Source of the DNA: Nannochloris sp. 'desiccata'
Lineage: Eukaryota; Chlorophyta; Trebouxiophyceae; Chlorellales; Chlorellaceae
Direction of reading: 5' to 3'
DNA: 64,000 bases
Assembly (NCBI GenBank): GCA_019044685.2
Contig: JAGTXX020000006.1
Location: forward strand, 1,033,501-1,097,500
Part shown: piece after piece, positions 10,160 through 22,648 of the stretch
How the letters are laid out: each line of letters starts with the position of its first letter
Position numbering within the stretch: position 1 is the stretch's first letter
Position numbers and translations under genes: made by a program
Notes under the pieces: generated by a model
What the model was told of the DNA's origin: nothing
The model's database searches: none
What the model saw: the letters and a program-made list of their open reading frames with translations, nothing else

Positions 10160-10568
10160 AATGTGAAGAGATGCTGATGGAGTCTAAAAGGAGTTGTGGT
10201 TGAACAAAGTGCAGATTTGCACCGGCTTGCAAAGATTATTTGGTTAATATTTCCTCAAGGAAGCAAATCCAAGTGCTTGCGGTCTACTATGATCTTCATT
10301 ACTCCGAGCGTTAGAATTGTTAGGCGTTAAGCTTGAGAATGAACATTTAATATCCCTCGATCTGCTCAGCGGCTGTCACGGTAACACCAAAGCAGCAGGG
10401 TCTTTTCGCTTCTCCTTGCTACAAAAGCGCCTGCCAAGCAGATTCCAGCAGCATTTACTTTCAAAAACACAAATTATAAAGTAACCCATAAGATAGAGCA
10501 CGCTGCGTAGCTTGTGCATTGAAAAGACTTTTGATCGCTTCCTGAAATTACTGTGATCAGCTAGAACC
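10160..10568. promoter_or_regulatory. Divergent intergenic region b561 / proteasome alpha7
   Basis: 409 bp between head-to-head starts. A 64-codon minus-strand frame (10376-10570) overlaps the first proteasome exon and has no family resemblance. I see no other feature. Confidence 0.45.
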
Positions 10569-11553
10569 ATGCCGTCTTATGATCGTGCAATCACAGGTGT
10601 GTATTGAAAAAGACTAAATATTATTGCTAGCAACTCTCCTTTTGTCAGCAACTGATCCAGTGTCCTCCACTTACATTGCGATGCCTCACTTTGTATTAAT
10701 TTCTTCCCCATGATGCAGTCTTTAGTCCTGATGGACATTTGTTCCAGGTATGTTCACGGTGCCAAACGTGCCAGTGGGATCTCAAGATCTTACACCCCAT
10801 AAATCAGAGAGGCTTGTTCTTCTGATCATGATCAATTGAAACCCACTCTAAAACTCTTCTCTCCTTCTCCAGGTCGAATATGCTTTAGAAGCGGTCCGTA
10901 AAGGTGCCCTTGCCGTAGGTGTCCGTGGCTCTGACACCATCGTTCTAGGCGTAGAAAAGAAAGCCGTAGCTAAACTCCAAGTCTCCCAAACCGTGCGCAA
11001 GATTGCCCGCATTGATGAACACATTTGCCTCGCCTTTGCTGGCTTGACAGCAGACGCCCGTGTTTTAATCAACAGAGCGAGATTGGAAGCACAGAGCAGT
11101 CGTTTGACCCTGGATGAACCTGCCAGTGTAGAATATATGACGAAATACATTGCCGGCGTCCAACAGAAATATACTCAAAGTGGAGGTGTTCGTCCTTTCG
11201 GTATCTCAGCTCTAATTGTTGGATTTGACCCCGAAGGTCAGCCCGCTCTCTACCAGACTGACCCTTCTGGGACCTACTCTGCCTGGAAGGCAAACGCCAT
11301 TGGCCGTAATTCTAAAACTGTCAGAGAATTTTTGGAAAAAAATTGGGCCGAGACTTCAGGTAGGGATACTTTGAAATTGGCTGTAAGGGCATTGACTGAG
11401 GTTGTCGAAGGTAGCGCTGCGAATTTGGAGTTGGCTATAGTTGAAAAAGGGGCTGCACCTAGATTCCTTACTGATGAAGAGGTAGAGGCACTCGTAGCAG
11501 AGGTGGACGAGGACAAGGCATCAGCAGGACCACAGCGCCCTGCAGCGCAGTAA
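10569..11553 (+). CDS. PSMA7: 20S proteasome subunit alpha type-7 (alpha4)
   Basis: Three exons, 10569-10596, 10719-10747 and 10873-11553, giving 245 aa (family about 248). The first two coding exons are only 28 and 29 nt. Together they spell [21 protein letters not shown], the signature of alpha-type subunits, which fixes both tiny exons. The intact N-terminal extension YDRAITVFSPDG forms the axial gate. Later segments ([87 protein letters not shown]) are standard. The subunit is structural and non-catalytic in the nuclear/cytosolic 20S core. TGTAA lies at 11626. Confidence 0.95.
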
Positions 11554-11690
11554 TATAGTAAATTGATTTAGGAATAAACTACGGTGGTGTAATAGCCATT
11601 TTATGTTTAGAGTTTAACATTTTAAACATGTAAACATATGAAATAAAAGAGGTAAAAGGAGGACGACTTCTTTTTTATATAATTTGACTT

Positions 11691-11720
11691 TTGAAAGTAA
11701 AAGTTTACTTTTACTTTCAA
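11691..11720. terminator. Perfect 13-bp hairpin between convergent genes
   Basis: Arms TTGAAAGTAAAAG (11691-11703) and CTTTTACTTTCAA (11708-11720) are exact reverse complements around the loop TTTA. It sits between the ends of the proteasome gene (11553, plus) and ALKBH6 (11747, minus). A role in 3' end formation for either strand is inference. Confidence 0.45.
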
Positions 11721-11746
11721 CGGGTTTAAGCACTACGGAATAATGA

Positions 11747-12553
11747 TCATCTACGTAATAACCCAAGGTTATGAACCTTCAGCACTCTCCGTATGGTAAG
11801 ACTGACTCTGGTCCCATCTCTTTTCAGCACTGGAGGTGCTACAGTTGCTATAGTAGCTTCTGCAGCCATCTCCCCATCGCCTCTGCCGCTTCCTTGAAAT
11901 TTTTGATTCTCTGCTTGGGGGTTCACTACTGAGTCATCCACAATTTCTTCTTCTACAAAATCTATTCCATGCAGATACTGTTCATATGCATCATCCTTAA
12001 ATATAAATAAACTTCGTGGCGGCAGCACTACTGACACCGTCGCTAGAACATCACTCCTGCTACAATTCTTAGCAACATTACTATGGCTAGGTACTTCCTC
12101 CTCCTCCGTACCGTCATCATCTACCAATTTCCTTTTCTTTGTAAATCTGATTATTGCGGGCGCACCCAATGACAAAATAGCCACTACAGGGCAATACAAA
12201 GGACCATCTTGATGACTCATAATACCTTGACCAGGGCTGTACGAATTGATCAACACATGATTAGCTGGAGCACCACCATATAGGTGAAAATTTCCTGATA
12301 TCTCTGTGATTAAAGATTGAAGACCCCAGCTAGGCATGGGAGCTTGTAGTAGAGACCCCTTGGAGCTGACAACGCCACCAATATTGAGTAAGCGGCGACC
12401 TGACACATGTTTCCAGCCACTCTGTGTGGCAAGGATGTTGGTGAGGAAATGCTGCCCCATAGAATGGGATATGTAGTCTGGGATCAAGTAAAGAGAAGGA
12501 AGGGGGCCTATTTTGTAATGTTCTAGACTGCCAGTAGCAATAGAAGACGCCAT
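11747..12553 (-). CDS. ALKBH6: ALKBH6-like 2-oxoglutarate/Fe(II) dioxygenase
   Basis: Intronless, 268 aa. The double-stranded beta-helix carries the iron-binding HQDGPLYCP motif (His and Asp of HxD), then VVAILSLGAP. The distal His is in YLHGID, and the 2-oxoglutarate-binding arginine region is GTRVSLTIRRV. These are the ALKBH6 hallmarks within AlkB homologues. ALKBH6 is a poorly understood member suggested to act on nucleic-acid alkylation or in stress responses. Acidic, Ser-rich inserts lie at residues ~140-160 and ~195-230. Convergent with the proteasome gene, with a 13-bp hairpin between them. Confidence 0.88.
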   Translation of the reverse strand: MASSIATGSLEHYKIGPLPSLYLIPDYISHSMGQHFLTNILATQSGWKHVSGRRLLNIGGVVSSKGSLLQAPMPSWGLQSLITEISGNFHLYGGAPANHVLINSYSPGQGIMSHQDGPLYCPVVAILSLGAPAIIRFTKKRKLVDDDGTEEEEVPSHSNVAKNCSRSDVLATVSVVLPPRSLFIFKDDAYEQYLHGIDFVEEEIVDDSVVNPQAENQKFQGSGRGDGEMAAEATIATVAPPVLKRDGTRVSLTIRRVLKVHNLGLLRR

Positions 12554-13080
12554 TACGGCAAAAATTGGTAATCTACAGAAAAGGAGGCCTAGCTTGGCTC
12601 AGCCAAATGCATTATTGGCAGCATTCTGAGATTTGCGAAGTAGAGAATATCTTTTTCTAGTTGAAGCTGTTCCCCTTCGCGACAGTTGTGGTTTCCGTTT
12701 TCAGATTTGATTAAGTAATCTGTTCAAGTAAGCAGCTAGTGATATCTAAATTATCAAGGCTGACACGTATTTGAAGCTTTAAATCTTCTAATTTGTATTG
12801 TTTTTAAAGAGAAAACTACTTATGCCGTGCTCAGGTGACTTTCTTGTATGATAAAACCATTGGGGCGGCACGCTGTCAGTGGCAAGTATAAAATATGTTT
12901 AAAGATACTTATTTCCTTGCACAGCAAAGTAATAATAGTCAGAAGATATGGGTAGCGTAATGTTGTTGTGTAGGAAAGGCATAGTCATAACGAGGAAATG
13001 AGAAATAAAAAAGAACGAGCAACATTAAAAATAGCATTTTCCAACAGATTTCCGGCGTCAAGAGCAGTCGGCTGCGCCCT
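12554..13080. other. Intergenic region ALKBH6 / SMC4
   Basis: 527 bp lying upstream of ALKBH6 and downstream of SMC4, both on the minus strand. It should hold the SMC4 3' UTR and ALKBH6 promoter. No open frame, RNA gene or repeat recognised. Confidence 0.4.
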
Positions 13081-16000
13081 TTAATTTGCTGCCACAGCAG
13101 CGGGGACCTGCTGTTCCTGGTCAACATCATCCACAACAGCACACTTGGCAACATCATTTCCTTGCTGCTGCCGTTGTTGAACACCACCCACAGCAAAGTT
13201 TGATGGATTAATAGCAACAGACTTGGTTGCATTTTCAGTTTTATAAATGCCAACCAACCTATCTGCCAATTCAAACATGTTGTTACGGAGAGAAATAATA
13301 ACAAACTGAGCATTCTTTGTACGTTCTTTAATGTAGTGGCCTACAATCGATACATTCTTAAAGTCCAAAGCAGCATCGATTTCATCCATAACGTACAAAG
13401 GGGTAGGCTTATAGTGGTGTAGAGCAAAGACCAACGACAAAGATGATAATGTCTTTTCACCACCAGACAAGTTGGCAATATTCTTCCAACTCTTCTTAGG
13501 AGGACGGACACTGAACAAAATCCCTTCACTGAAAGGGTCCAAAGAATCTACAAGCTCCAGCTCTGCGTCACCACCCATGGTGATCATTTGATACATTTCT
13601 TTCAGTTTTAAACTGATGGTATTGAACCCAGCCATGAATTCATCAAGACGACGTTTACGCAATTCTTCATGTTCACGACGGACAGCATCACGTTCAGAAG
13701 TAGCAGATTCGAGTTCACCAACACGTGTAGCATACTCGGCATCGGCAAGACGCCAGGCTTCAATAGCTTCAAGATTAATATTCATTCTGGCCATTTCTTC
13801 TTCGAGAACAGTGACACGATATTGAAGCTCTTGAGCGGAGGCAAGGCCAAGTTCTGCTTCAGTAAGAGGTGTAACGGGTTTTCCAGTACGTTCTTCGAGA
13901 GCTGCAGCATGGCCATTGACTTTAGCAACCCAGTGCTTGAGTTTACCACCTTCTTCCTTGAGCGCTGACTTTTGAACGTCCACCTCGTTGGCGATATCGA
14001 CCTCAACCTGGCGGATAACAGAGACCTCGCGCTGACGTTCTTCGAATTCAGCACGGATTGTGTTGAGCTCAGCTTCCTTGGAGGCAAGAACGTCTTGAGT
14101 AGCTTTAACAATTTCGAGCACCTTGAAGGCAGCGTCTTCGAGAGCTTTGAATTCAGACATGGAAGATTCTTGCTGTGATGCGAGCTTTTCACTCTCAGCA
14201 GTAGCCTTGGCAACTTCTTTGCGCAGTTTTTCGACCTGCTTAACAGCAGCAGCAGCTTGCACTTCCTTCTTTGTGGCCTCGCCCTCGGCAGCGGCAATGT
14301 CTTCCTGCAGCTTGGCAACTAAAGCCTTTTGGCGCTTGACTTTTTCACCACCAGCGTTGCTAATAGCTTCTTCTAATTGGCCAGCACGTCTTGTCAGACC
14401 CTCACTCTTGTTCTTCAAGCTGCTTAGCTCCTTTTCATCCTTGGCGATTTCAGCGTCAAGAGACTTGACACGTGCAGCCTCCTCAGGATCGACAGTAGTA
14501 GCAACTTCAAGCTCAGTCATACGTTCCTGTAAGTCCGCTGCTCTATCTAAAGCAGCCTGTGCTTCCATACGGAGTTTTGGGATGGCAGTTTCCACATCGT
14601 CTAGAGCGAGACGAGCAGCCTTTGCCTCAGCAATAGCTTCAGAAAGAGCAGCACGCGCTTGTTTCAACGCAATTGCAGCTGATTCGAGCTCTTTCTCAGC
14701 ATCACGAAGCTCAGCAGCAGCCTCACTGGCATCAGCTACCTTGGGTGCAGCGTTACCAAGACGCAAGCGACCACCACGGGGCTGAGAACCACCACCAGAC
14801 ATGGTACCATTCTCGTTAATCATTTCGCCTTTGACAGTGACTACACGACGCCAACGCTTTTCGCCAGAGTAGGCAATACGGGAAGCTTGTTCAAGATCAC
14901 CAGCAACCAGGGTATCCCGCATGGCAAAATAAAAGGCGAGACGGATACGGTCATCATTGCAGCGAACAAGATCAAACAACCGAGGGATACCTTCAGGAGG
15001 AGAGACTTTTTCCTTCAAAGCAGGTGTCAAATGAGCTTGCTTCTCTAAAATGAGGAAAGTAGCTACACCAAGCTGGCGCTTGCGGAGCAACTCGACACAG
15101 CGCTGCGCTGCAGAAGTAGTATCGACCACAATGTAGTCCAAAGCAGGGCATGCAGTAGATGCAGCAATATCAAATTTAGCATCAATAGCACCGAGATCTC
15201 CTAATTTTCCATGTATGCCTTCAATAGCACCAGAAGCACGAGCCTCCATTAAAGCGCTGACGACATTAGAGGCAGAAGCGCGCTGAGAAGCAGCAGCACG
15301 ACGCTGTTCAGCACGTCCACGAACATCACGGGTAGACGATTCCAAGCGTTCAACTTCACTGCTAGCAGCAGTTTCACGAGCCGCAGTCTTTTCAGCCTGG
15401 GTGCGCAGCTTGTTCAGCTGTGACTCCATGTCGGCTGCTTGGCGGCTCTTGTTATTAGCAGTCTCAGTTGCAGCTTTAAGCTCAACTTTAGCATCAGAGA
15501 GACGAACAACAGCTTCTTCTTGCCTTTTCTTCAGTAAATCGCGTTCGGAAGTGGCTACTTCAATGCGACCGCGTACTTCGGTCATCTCCCGCTCCCAAGG
15601 CTCAAGCTCACCACGGACATCTCTGAGCTGAGACCGGAGACCCTCTACTTCACCCTTGATACCGTCCAACATTCCTTCCAACACTTCTTCAGCAGGGGGC
15701 AGCTGTGCAGCAGCCTGTTCAGCTTGAGCACGCAGATGAGGACCTGCCGCCTCGAGCGTAGCAATCTCGGTCTCTGCAGCAGCAAGCTTGTTGGCATCTT
15801 TGCTGGCCTTATCCTCAAGCTTCTTCAACTTGCTTTTAATGTGTTTAATATCTTCACGGTATTTGATATCCTTGCGCTCGAATTCTTTGAAATCAGAGCT
15901 AGCTGTCTCAAGCTCTTTTTGGATTCCGGTGTATTCTTTGGAGACAGAGTTGTACTTGGCTTCGTGTACCTCTAAACCAGCAGTATATTCAGCACACTTT

Positions 16001-17097
16001 GTCTTTTCATGGGCAAGCTTTTCTTCCAGGGTAGAGATATTGCCTTGAATCTTATCGACATTAATCTTGGCATCCCGAGAGAATAGCTGCGCCAATACGC
16101 TCTGAGCTTCAAGACACTCAATTTCCTTATCGATATAAGCCTCTGCTGCAGTCTTTTCAGCTTCAAGTCCATCGCGTTCACGTTCAGCAATTTTCACACG
16201 CTGTACCATACCTTGGCGACGTTCATTCAACTCTTCAAGATTCTTTGAGCCTTCCTCCAGCATGGGAATGTACTTGTCAGTGCCAATGATATCTTCAAGA
16301 TACTCCAGTAATCCAGTATCGTGCTCAGTTTGTGCCTTGGGTTTCATCATTGAAATCTGTTCAACCTCACCCTGTAAGATGAGGAAACGGTTGTTGTCCA
16401 GATCGATGCCTTTGCCCTTGAGCAAGTCGGTAACTTCCTTGAAATTACTTTTCTTGTCGTTGATGTAATAATCAGATTTGTTGCTGCGGTGAGCGGTACG
16501 AGAAACTGCAAATTGAGAGTTGGGAACCACTTCACATGTCTCTTCATCCTGCAACAGTACAAGTTAAGTAAGAGTTTGAGAAGAGGATTGTTGCAGCGGT
16601 CAGCGGCGAAGCTCAAATTACGCAACTGGGGAGCATACAAATATAAGATAACAAGTGTTTATCTAATTTAGATCCATCCACAATTATCAGGTACCACTTT
16701 AACATCTCTTAACACTTACCAAATCGATAATTTCCTGGAAGAACACCGACACTTTAGCAATCTCAAGGTCACGGTGGTGAGTGGAATTATGGATGAGCTC
16801 GGAAACCTTGTTCAGGCGCAACTGCTTGGCGCGTTTACCAAAGACAAAAAGCATTGCATCAATAACATTTGATTTCCCGCTGCCATTGGGGCCGACAACA
16901 GAAGAGAAACTCTGAAAAATGAGGTGGTTGGGAAAATTGAGTCCTGGGAATCGCATAAAAGAGCTCGTGTTACTTAATCTACGTACCTTGTGGAAAGGTC
17001 CAATACGTTGAGGGCCAGCATATGATTTAAAGTTGTCGAGAATCATCTCGGTGATAACAAGCCGAGGCTTTGCATTTTTCTGAGGAGAGGAATCCAT
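13081..17097 (-). CDS. SMC4: Condensin core ATPase SMC4
   Basis: Three exons on the minus strand, 17097-16987, 16911-16720 and 16548-13081, all in phase 0, total 1256 aa (family about 1290). Walker A GPNGSGKSN is at ~44-52. LSGGEKTLSSLSL (ABC signature) and VMDEIDAALD (Walker B/D-loop) are near residue 1130-1165. A hinge lies around 490-680 (EGIHGKLGDLGAID), between two long coiled coils. The segment VVPNSQFAVSRTAHR with DLDNNRFLILQGEVEQISMMKPKA identifies SMC4 rather than SMC1-3. It pairs with SMC2 to compact mitotic chromosomes. The first intron (16912-16986, 75 nt) is frame-preserving and stop-free; the second (16549-16719) contains stops. Confidence 0.95.
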
Positions 17098-17627
17098 GGC
17101 AGAGTGCAGGCGTTGTCACGCTCCCGCTATGAAGTATACCTCACCTTTTACTTTGATTTTATAGATTTAATAGGGCGAACATGCCAAAATTCAGCCTAAC
17201 AGATGGAGCTCAACCAAAATTTTCTCCGTTTCTTGCGATCTCCAGCGCTATTGCACATGCCACCCTCAAGTTCACCGCTCTGCAGCCTCGATTTCAAAGT
17301 AAATTTACTCGTATAGAGTCGGTCGTCGCTTTTAAAAGAGATATAGCACGCCAAGGGCCTTAAAGCGCTGCCTCTTGTATCGCTTAAGATCCTGCGCAGG
17401 GCACCAGATTTATCTAGTACGGCTCTGCAAGACCCTTTTCTGGCACCGCTTTTGCATCGGTGGGATAGTTGTTTAAATTTACGGTGTGCGGTAGTTTGCA
17501 AAAATCTCATTTCTGGTTTAACTTTGTGCATTGCCACATTGAGTTCAGGAATTTGCTGTATTGCAAGCTCCTTTCTCAACACTAGTCAACGCTATATATT
17601 TGTATTACATTATACAACCGCATAGAC
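17098..17627. promoter_or_regulatory. Divergent intergenic region SMC4 / GT49
   Basis: 530 bp between head-to-head starts. A 128-codon minus frame (17196-17582) covers most of it. It is basic, Cys/Ser-rich and shows no family motif, so it is probably chance. No RNA gene was recognised, although the GC-rich stretch 17350-17460 could fold. Confidence 0.4.
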
Positions 17628-19010
17628 ATGCTGGGATCCATTAGTAGAGCCGGTCTTCAACGCCGTGTCAGCGTGTTAGCAATCTTCCTAGTGCTGGTGA
17701 GTTTTTTATTGTTGTTACAGACATTGTTTCCATCGTCAGGTCCTCCACATTGTTCTAACAATCACATCTCTATACAAAAACTGCAGTTTCAAGCAACCCA
17801 GGCCGCAAGACTGGGAGCCTTCGATGGAGCAACCCAGACGCAGCAGCAACCTGGTGGTCAGGTCACTACTGACGACGCCTATTTATGTAGAGAAAAACAA
17901 CAAGACCCGCAGATCCTGGCCGAGCTCCCTCAGCTAAATATAGAACAGATTTTAGACACTAGCAAAGCTAGAACACAATCCGACGTTACGCTCGTCACCC
18001 AACTCTCCTTTGAGCGTTTATACATGCTTGAAGGACAGTGTGATGTCTGGAATGGCGTCATCTCTGCAGCAGTATACATTGCCTTAGTCAATGGCCAGGC
18101 AGTGACCGTGGAACTCAATAGCAACCAAGATCCTCAACTCACGCCGATGGACACAATTCGTGAAAAGTTTCAAGAATTCCATCGTTTAGCTGAAGCCAAG
18201 AGCGTCTGCAAACTGGATCTTCAATTAGTCAGCCATGAAGTTGAGAATATCTGGTTATCTGCACTGTACCCTGTGAATGCTATGCGTAATCGTGCTATTG
18301 CCAATGCACGCACCGACGTCATCCTCCTTTTAGATGTCGATTTCTGGCCTGCAGCAGAACTTTCTGAACTGATGCGTCAGCCTGGTAAATACGAATCTCT
18401 CCTCACTGCAGTTAATGGTGGCAGCGCTATCGTTTTGCCTGCTTACGAAACTGGAGATTCAGGTGAAGTAGGCGTAGAGGTCGCTAGAGAGTCTGTCCTC
18501 GGTGGCAAAGACTCGGCTGCCATGATGTTTTGGGATGGTAGAATTAAACCCTTCCACACTGATCGCTACAAAGCTGGACATCGTGCGACTGATTTCCGTA
18601 AATGGTTGGTCGCCTCTCGCCCTTATCGTATCAGATATGAAGAAGGATTTGAGCCTTATGTGCTTGTTGCCAGAAAATACGTTCCTTGGACAGACGAGCG
18701 TTTTGTAGGATATAGAAAAAATAAGGTAGTGCATTTACTACACTTGGCAAACTTGGGATTACAATTTGTTGTCCATCCTCGTGCCTTTGTGGTGCACTCC
18801 CCCCACCCGCGAGCGCGTACATGGAAGGTAACTCATACAACTGGTCTTTGGGATCAGTTAGCGGAACTCTATAGACAAGTAAAAGAGGGATTAGAATCGA
18901 ATACGTACATACCATCAGCAATGTACTCGTGTGGTAATCATGTGCTAGGACCGATTGTACCTGAAATTAATCATATTAGCGAATGGATAGAAGATGAGAG
19001 AAGGAGATGA
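17628..19010 (+). CDS. GT49-family glycosyltransferase (LARGE/B4GAT1-like), copy 1
   Basis: Intronless type II membrane protein of 460 aa, with a short basic cytosolic end, a signal anchor at ~15-35 and a luminal catalytic domain from ~100. The start LVTQLSFERLYMLEGQCDVW, the metal-binding DVD in ARTDVILLLDVDFWP, the YPVNAMRNRAIANA block and the end WTDERFVGYRKNKVVHLLHL...FVVHPRAFVVHSPHP follow the Glyco_transf_49 pattern. Animal relatives add glucuronate or xylose in the Golgi; the donor here is unknown. A GTGAGT...TTACAG-like stretch inside the membrane segment is only 24 nt and is read as coding. A second GT49 gene lies at 29047-30794. Confidence 0.85.
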   Translation: MLGSISRAGLQRRVSVLAIFLVLVSFLLLLQTLFPSSGPPHCSNNHISIQKLQFQATQAARLGAFDGATQTQQQPGGQVTTDDAYLCREKQQDPQILAELPQLNIEQILDTSKARTQSDVTLVTQLSFERLYMLEGQCDVWNGVISAAVYIALVNGQAVTVELNSNQDPQLTPMDTIREKFQEFHRLAEAKSVCKLDLQLVSHEVENIWLSALYPVNAMRNRAIANARTDVILLLDVDFWPAAELSELMRQPGKYESLLTAVNGGSAIVLPAYETGDSGEVGVEVARESVLGGKDSAAMMFWDGRIKPFHTDRYKAGHRATDFRKWLVASRPYRIRYEEGFEPYVLVARKYVPWTDERFVGYRKNKVVHLLHLANLGLQFVVHPRAFVVHSPHPRARTWKVTHTTGLWDQLAELYRQVKEGLESNTYIPSAMYSCGNHVLGPIVPEINHISEWIEDERRR

Positions 19011-19649
19011 TCGTTATTTTCAGAGTTCTGAAGAAAAGGAGATGATTCAATTCCCGTCGCTCCTCTCTTGTTGAAACGATAAAAAAAATTAATTTAATAA
19101 TGACTCCTTTTTCTGCCTCTGAACTCCATAGATATATACGCTTTTCCGTCCATTCTTCATATTCATGATTCCCTTATTATTCACCCTTATGCATTTGTTT
19201 TTCAACTAGCTTTACTTTACTGACCCTTCTGCATTATTACTGTTATTGTCTTTGTTTTTTTCGTTGCCGATGTTTTTGCCTACCCCTTTTATCTAAACAA
19301 TAGAAAGACCATTTAAGACAAGTTTGGAGATGCGTGATAGCCTCTCTACTATTGTATTCTCAATGGTTACTTGGCCTTTGCAAGACTAGGCCAAACAAAA
19401 AAAATTGTAAGCTCCTCGATTTTTGATTGTTATTGAACTTTTTTTCGTTTATCTCACAGAATGAGCTCCTCCAGGAGAGAAGCAACTTACTGAAGATTGA
19501 CGCAGCAAGCTGCGTGGGTTTGTAATATATTGATTTTTTTTTTACAGAACAAAGAAAGCGGTACCGAGACCACCACAAATATATACTACATTTCTATGAT
19601 TCAAACGAATGTTGTTGTTGCTATGTTATTTTCAAAACTAATTAGTTAT
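19011..19649. other. Convergent intergenic region with dispersed repeat copy A
   Basis: 639 bp between the ends of GT49 (plus) and NAC-alpha (minus). It is T-rich on the plus strand and holds repeat copy A at 19441-19512. No gene was recognised. TTACA (TGTAA on minus) at about 19551 would suit the NAC-alpha polyadenylation signal. Confidence 0.5.
19441..19512 (-). repeat. Dispersed 72-nt repeat, copy A
   Basis: Read on the minus strand this matches copy B (33835-33906, plus) over 72 nt with two mismatches. It begins CAGCTTGCTGCGTCAATC and ends GATAAACGAAAAA. It lies about 140 nt beyond the NAC-alpha stop in NAC-alpha sense, so it may be part of that mRNA's 3' UTR. No target-site duplication is visible here. 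Possible source locus or another insertion. Confidence 0.75.
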
Positions 19650-20413
<764 letters not shown>

Positions 20414-20691
20414 TTTTGATTATTTTGACTTGATTTAAATGTAAAAATACCCCGAGACGAGCCACGAGTCCTTAATTATATTGCTGAAAATCGCTTCCCC
20501 TGGGTCTTTTGCTGACTTGCGAGAGAAATGTCTTTTGATCAGGGCATGGTGAGAATATAACAGATATATATTCAAATAATTAGTTTCTAGTGTTAACATA
20601 GCACATATTGTGCGAGAATGATAGCCACAAATTTCCCCTTTATGGTTGGAACTTTTTGATCACAATCTCGATCTAATCTCTTGCCTGTAGA

Positions 20692-22477
20692 ATGAGTTCA
20701 ACAGACCCTGCTAGCCCCGAAAAGGCTAAAACACCACCGTCAACAAATCACAGTGTCGTCCCACCCCCGTTTAGGTTAGTAGATTTGCGTTCGTTTTGAA
20801 CTTTTGTCTTTGTCGCTCCCGTCCTCAAACTCTCCTCCTTTGCTCTGAATCAATGTATTTTCGCGTTTAAAAACGAACTATTTTTACTTTTTAAAATGCA
20901 GGCCTCCAGGCCCTGGTGCTTTTATGCCACCTCATCGCCCTCCATGGGGTCCTCCTCCAGCATATGCCATCCACCCTACCGGCACGTTGCTACCGCCTGG
21001 CTACTTCCCTCCTTACCAAGCAGGCGCACGACCCCGCTGGGATGGTGGCGCAGCAAGACCATTCCCACAGGGTCCACCTCAACACCAGCCGCGTCCCGTC
21101 TCTTCAAAACCCATTGCAGGAACTGATTGGCTAGAAGTAACAAACGACAACGGCACTAAATTCTGGCATAATATAAAAACAAGCCAAGGTGTCTGGCAAA
21201 AACCAGCTGAAGTTGTCAAAGCTGCACGAGCTCCGCCGCCTTTAGATGCTGCTAAATTGAAAATGTTGGAAAGGGCAAGAGCTTCTGGAGCTGTTATCGC
21301 TCCAGAATATAAAGCAGCTGGAAAGGGAGATAAAAACCTGTTGTTATTAGAGGGCGGGAGATCCAGTGCAAAGGCAAAAGGTGGGAATGTAGGTCATAGT
21401 GCAGTAGATACACAAGAACAGAATGCAAAAGAAGAAGAGGAAGAAGAGGAATTTGATGTTACATTTACTGAAGATGACGTTCAAGGCGTGGAAAATAAAA
21501 TTAAGGCCAAAGGAGATGACAAGACTGAAAGGACCACAGCTCCCCTTCCTCCACCTGCGCGGCCCCCGCCATCCTTTTTAAAAGATAAAGATGCAGCTAT
21601 TGAAGCTGAATTCCGTGCTCTATTAAAAGAAAATGCTATCCATGGATTCTCTCGGTATGAAAAAGAGTTGCCAAAATTGCAGATAGATTCTCGTTTTGGA
21701 GCATTGCTGCCTCCAGAACGACGACGAGCGGTGTTTGAAGACTATTGCAGCAAAGTGGGATTGGATACCAAGAGTGAAGAACCTGAAAAGACAAAGGAAA
21801 AGAAACAAGTACCAGCGAAATATGGCTCCAATAAGAGGATCGGCAGTTATGCTGCTGGCGACAAGGTCGGTAATACCTATGACGGTGCCAGTAAAAAACC
21901 AGCTGAAGGTGCGTTTAAAGCTCTTCTTCAAGAACGTGTTGTCCGTCCTGATGTTCGATGGTACCGGGTCAAAGACGATCTAAAGAAAGATTCTCGATTT
22001 GGTTCTACTAGTATATCGGAACAAAGAAAAGAGGATATCTTTACAGCTCATATTGAGAGTTTATGGAAATTAGAGGAAGCTCGAGAAAGAGCAGCACGTC
22101 GTACACATCACGCAAAGCATGCTGGAGAGGAACGACAACGCTATGCTAAAGCTGCAGCTGCAGAACAGAATTTTAAAGTCTTATTGGGGGAAGCGGTAAG
22201 AGATCAAGGAGCTGAGTGGGACAGTACCTGGCAACGATTGCAGAGAGATCCTCAAGGACGTGCTACAGATCCTATGTTAGATAAGCATATCGCTGAGCGT
22301 ATGTTTAGAGATCATGTAGCGGAATTGAAGGCTGCAAAAGGTCGTGAAAATTTAGCAGAGGAGGACGGTGGAGAAGAGGTGGGAGGTGTTACAGAAGCAA
22401 AGAAGGGCATGGATCCTGCATACGCCCGAGCATATTTAGAAGGCAGAGATGCGAAAAGACCTAAAATAGATACATAG
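20692..22477 (+). CDS. WW/FF-domain pre-mRNA-processing protein (TCERG1/PRP40C-like)
   Basis: Exons 20692-20774 and 20902-22477 join in phase 2 (127-nt GTTAGT...GCAG intron), giving 552 aa. A Pro/Gly-rich N-terminus is followed by one WW domain at ~103-133 (WLEVTNDNGTKFWHNIKTSQ, then VWQKP). Three FF domains follow at roughly 265-320, 365-420 and 450-505 (e.g. AEFRALLKENAIHGFSRYEK, FKALLQERVVRPDVRWYRVK, FKVLLGEAVRDQGAEWDSTW). This layout fits plant PRP40C and animal TCERG1/CA150, which link elongating Pol II to the spliceosome. It is shorter than those relatives (fewer WW and FF repeats). TGTAA at about 22489. Confidence 0.85.
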
Positions 22478-22648
22478 ATGTTGCCTTCATGTAAAATTTG
22501 TCTACAGCCTGACTCAACATGATCGTTGAAATGTGAGAGCGAGGGGCCCCCACGACCAAAATGATTAGGGCGCACTTTCATCAAAAGCCAGACCTTGCAT
22601 AACAGATTTACACTTCTCTTTGTTTGTAAACTACGCATCTCACACCGG

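Noticed and set aside
13669..15975. Long plus-strand open frames inside SMC4
   Set aside because: Reverse-strand shadows of coiled-coil codons in a certain coding exon.
17196..17582. 128-codon minus-strand frame between SMC4 and GT49
   Set aside because: No family resemblance; occupies a divergent promoter gap.
17697..17720. GTGAGT...TTACAG intron-like stretch inside the GT49 signal anchor
   Set aside because: Only 24 nt, far shorter than any supported intron here, and the translated text is a normal membrane segment.
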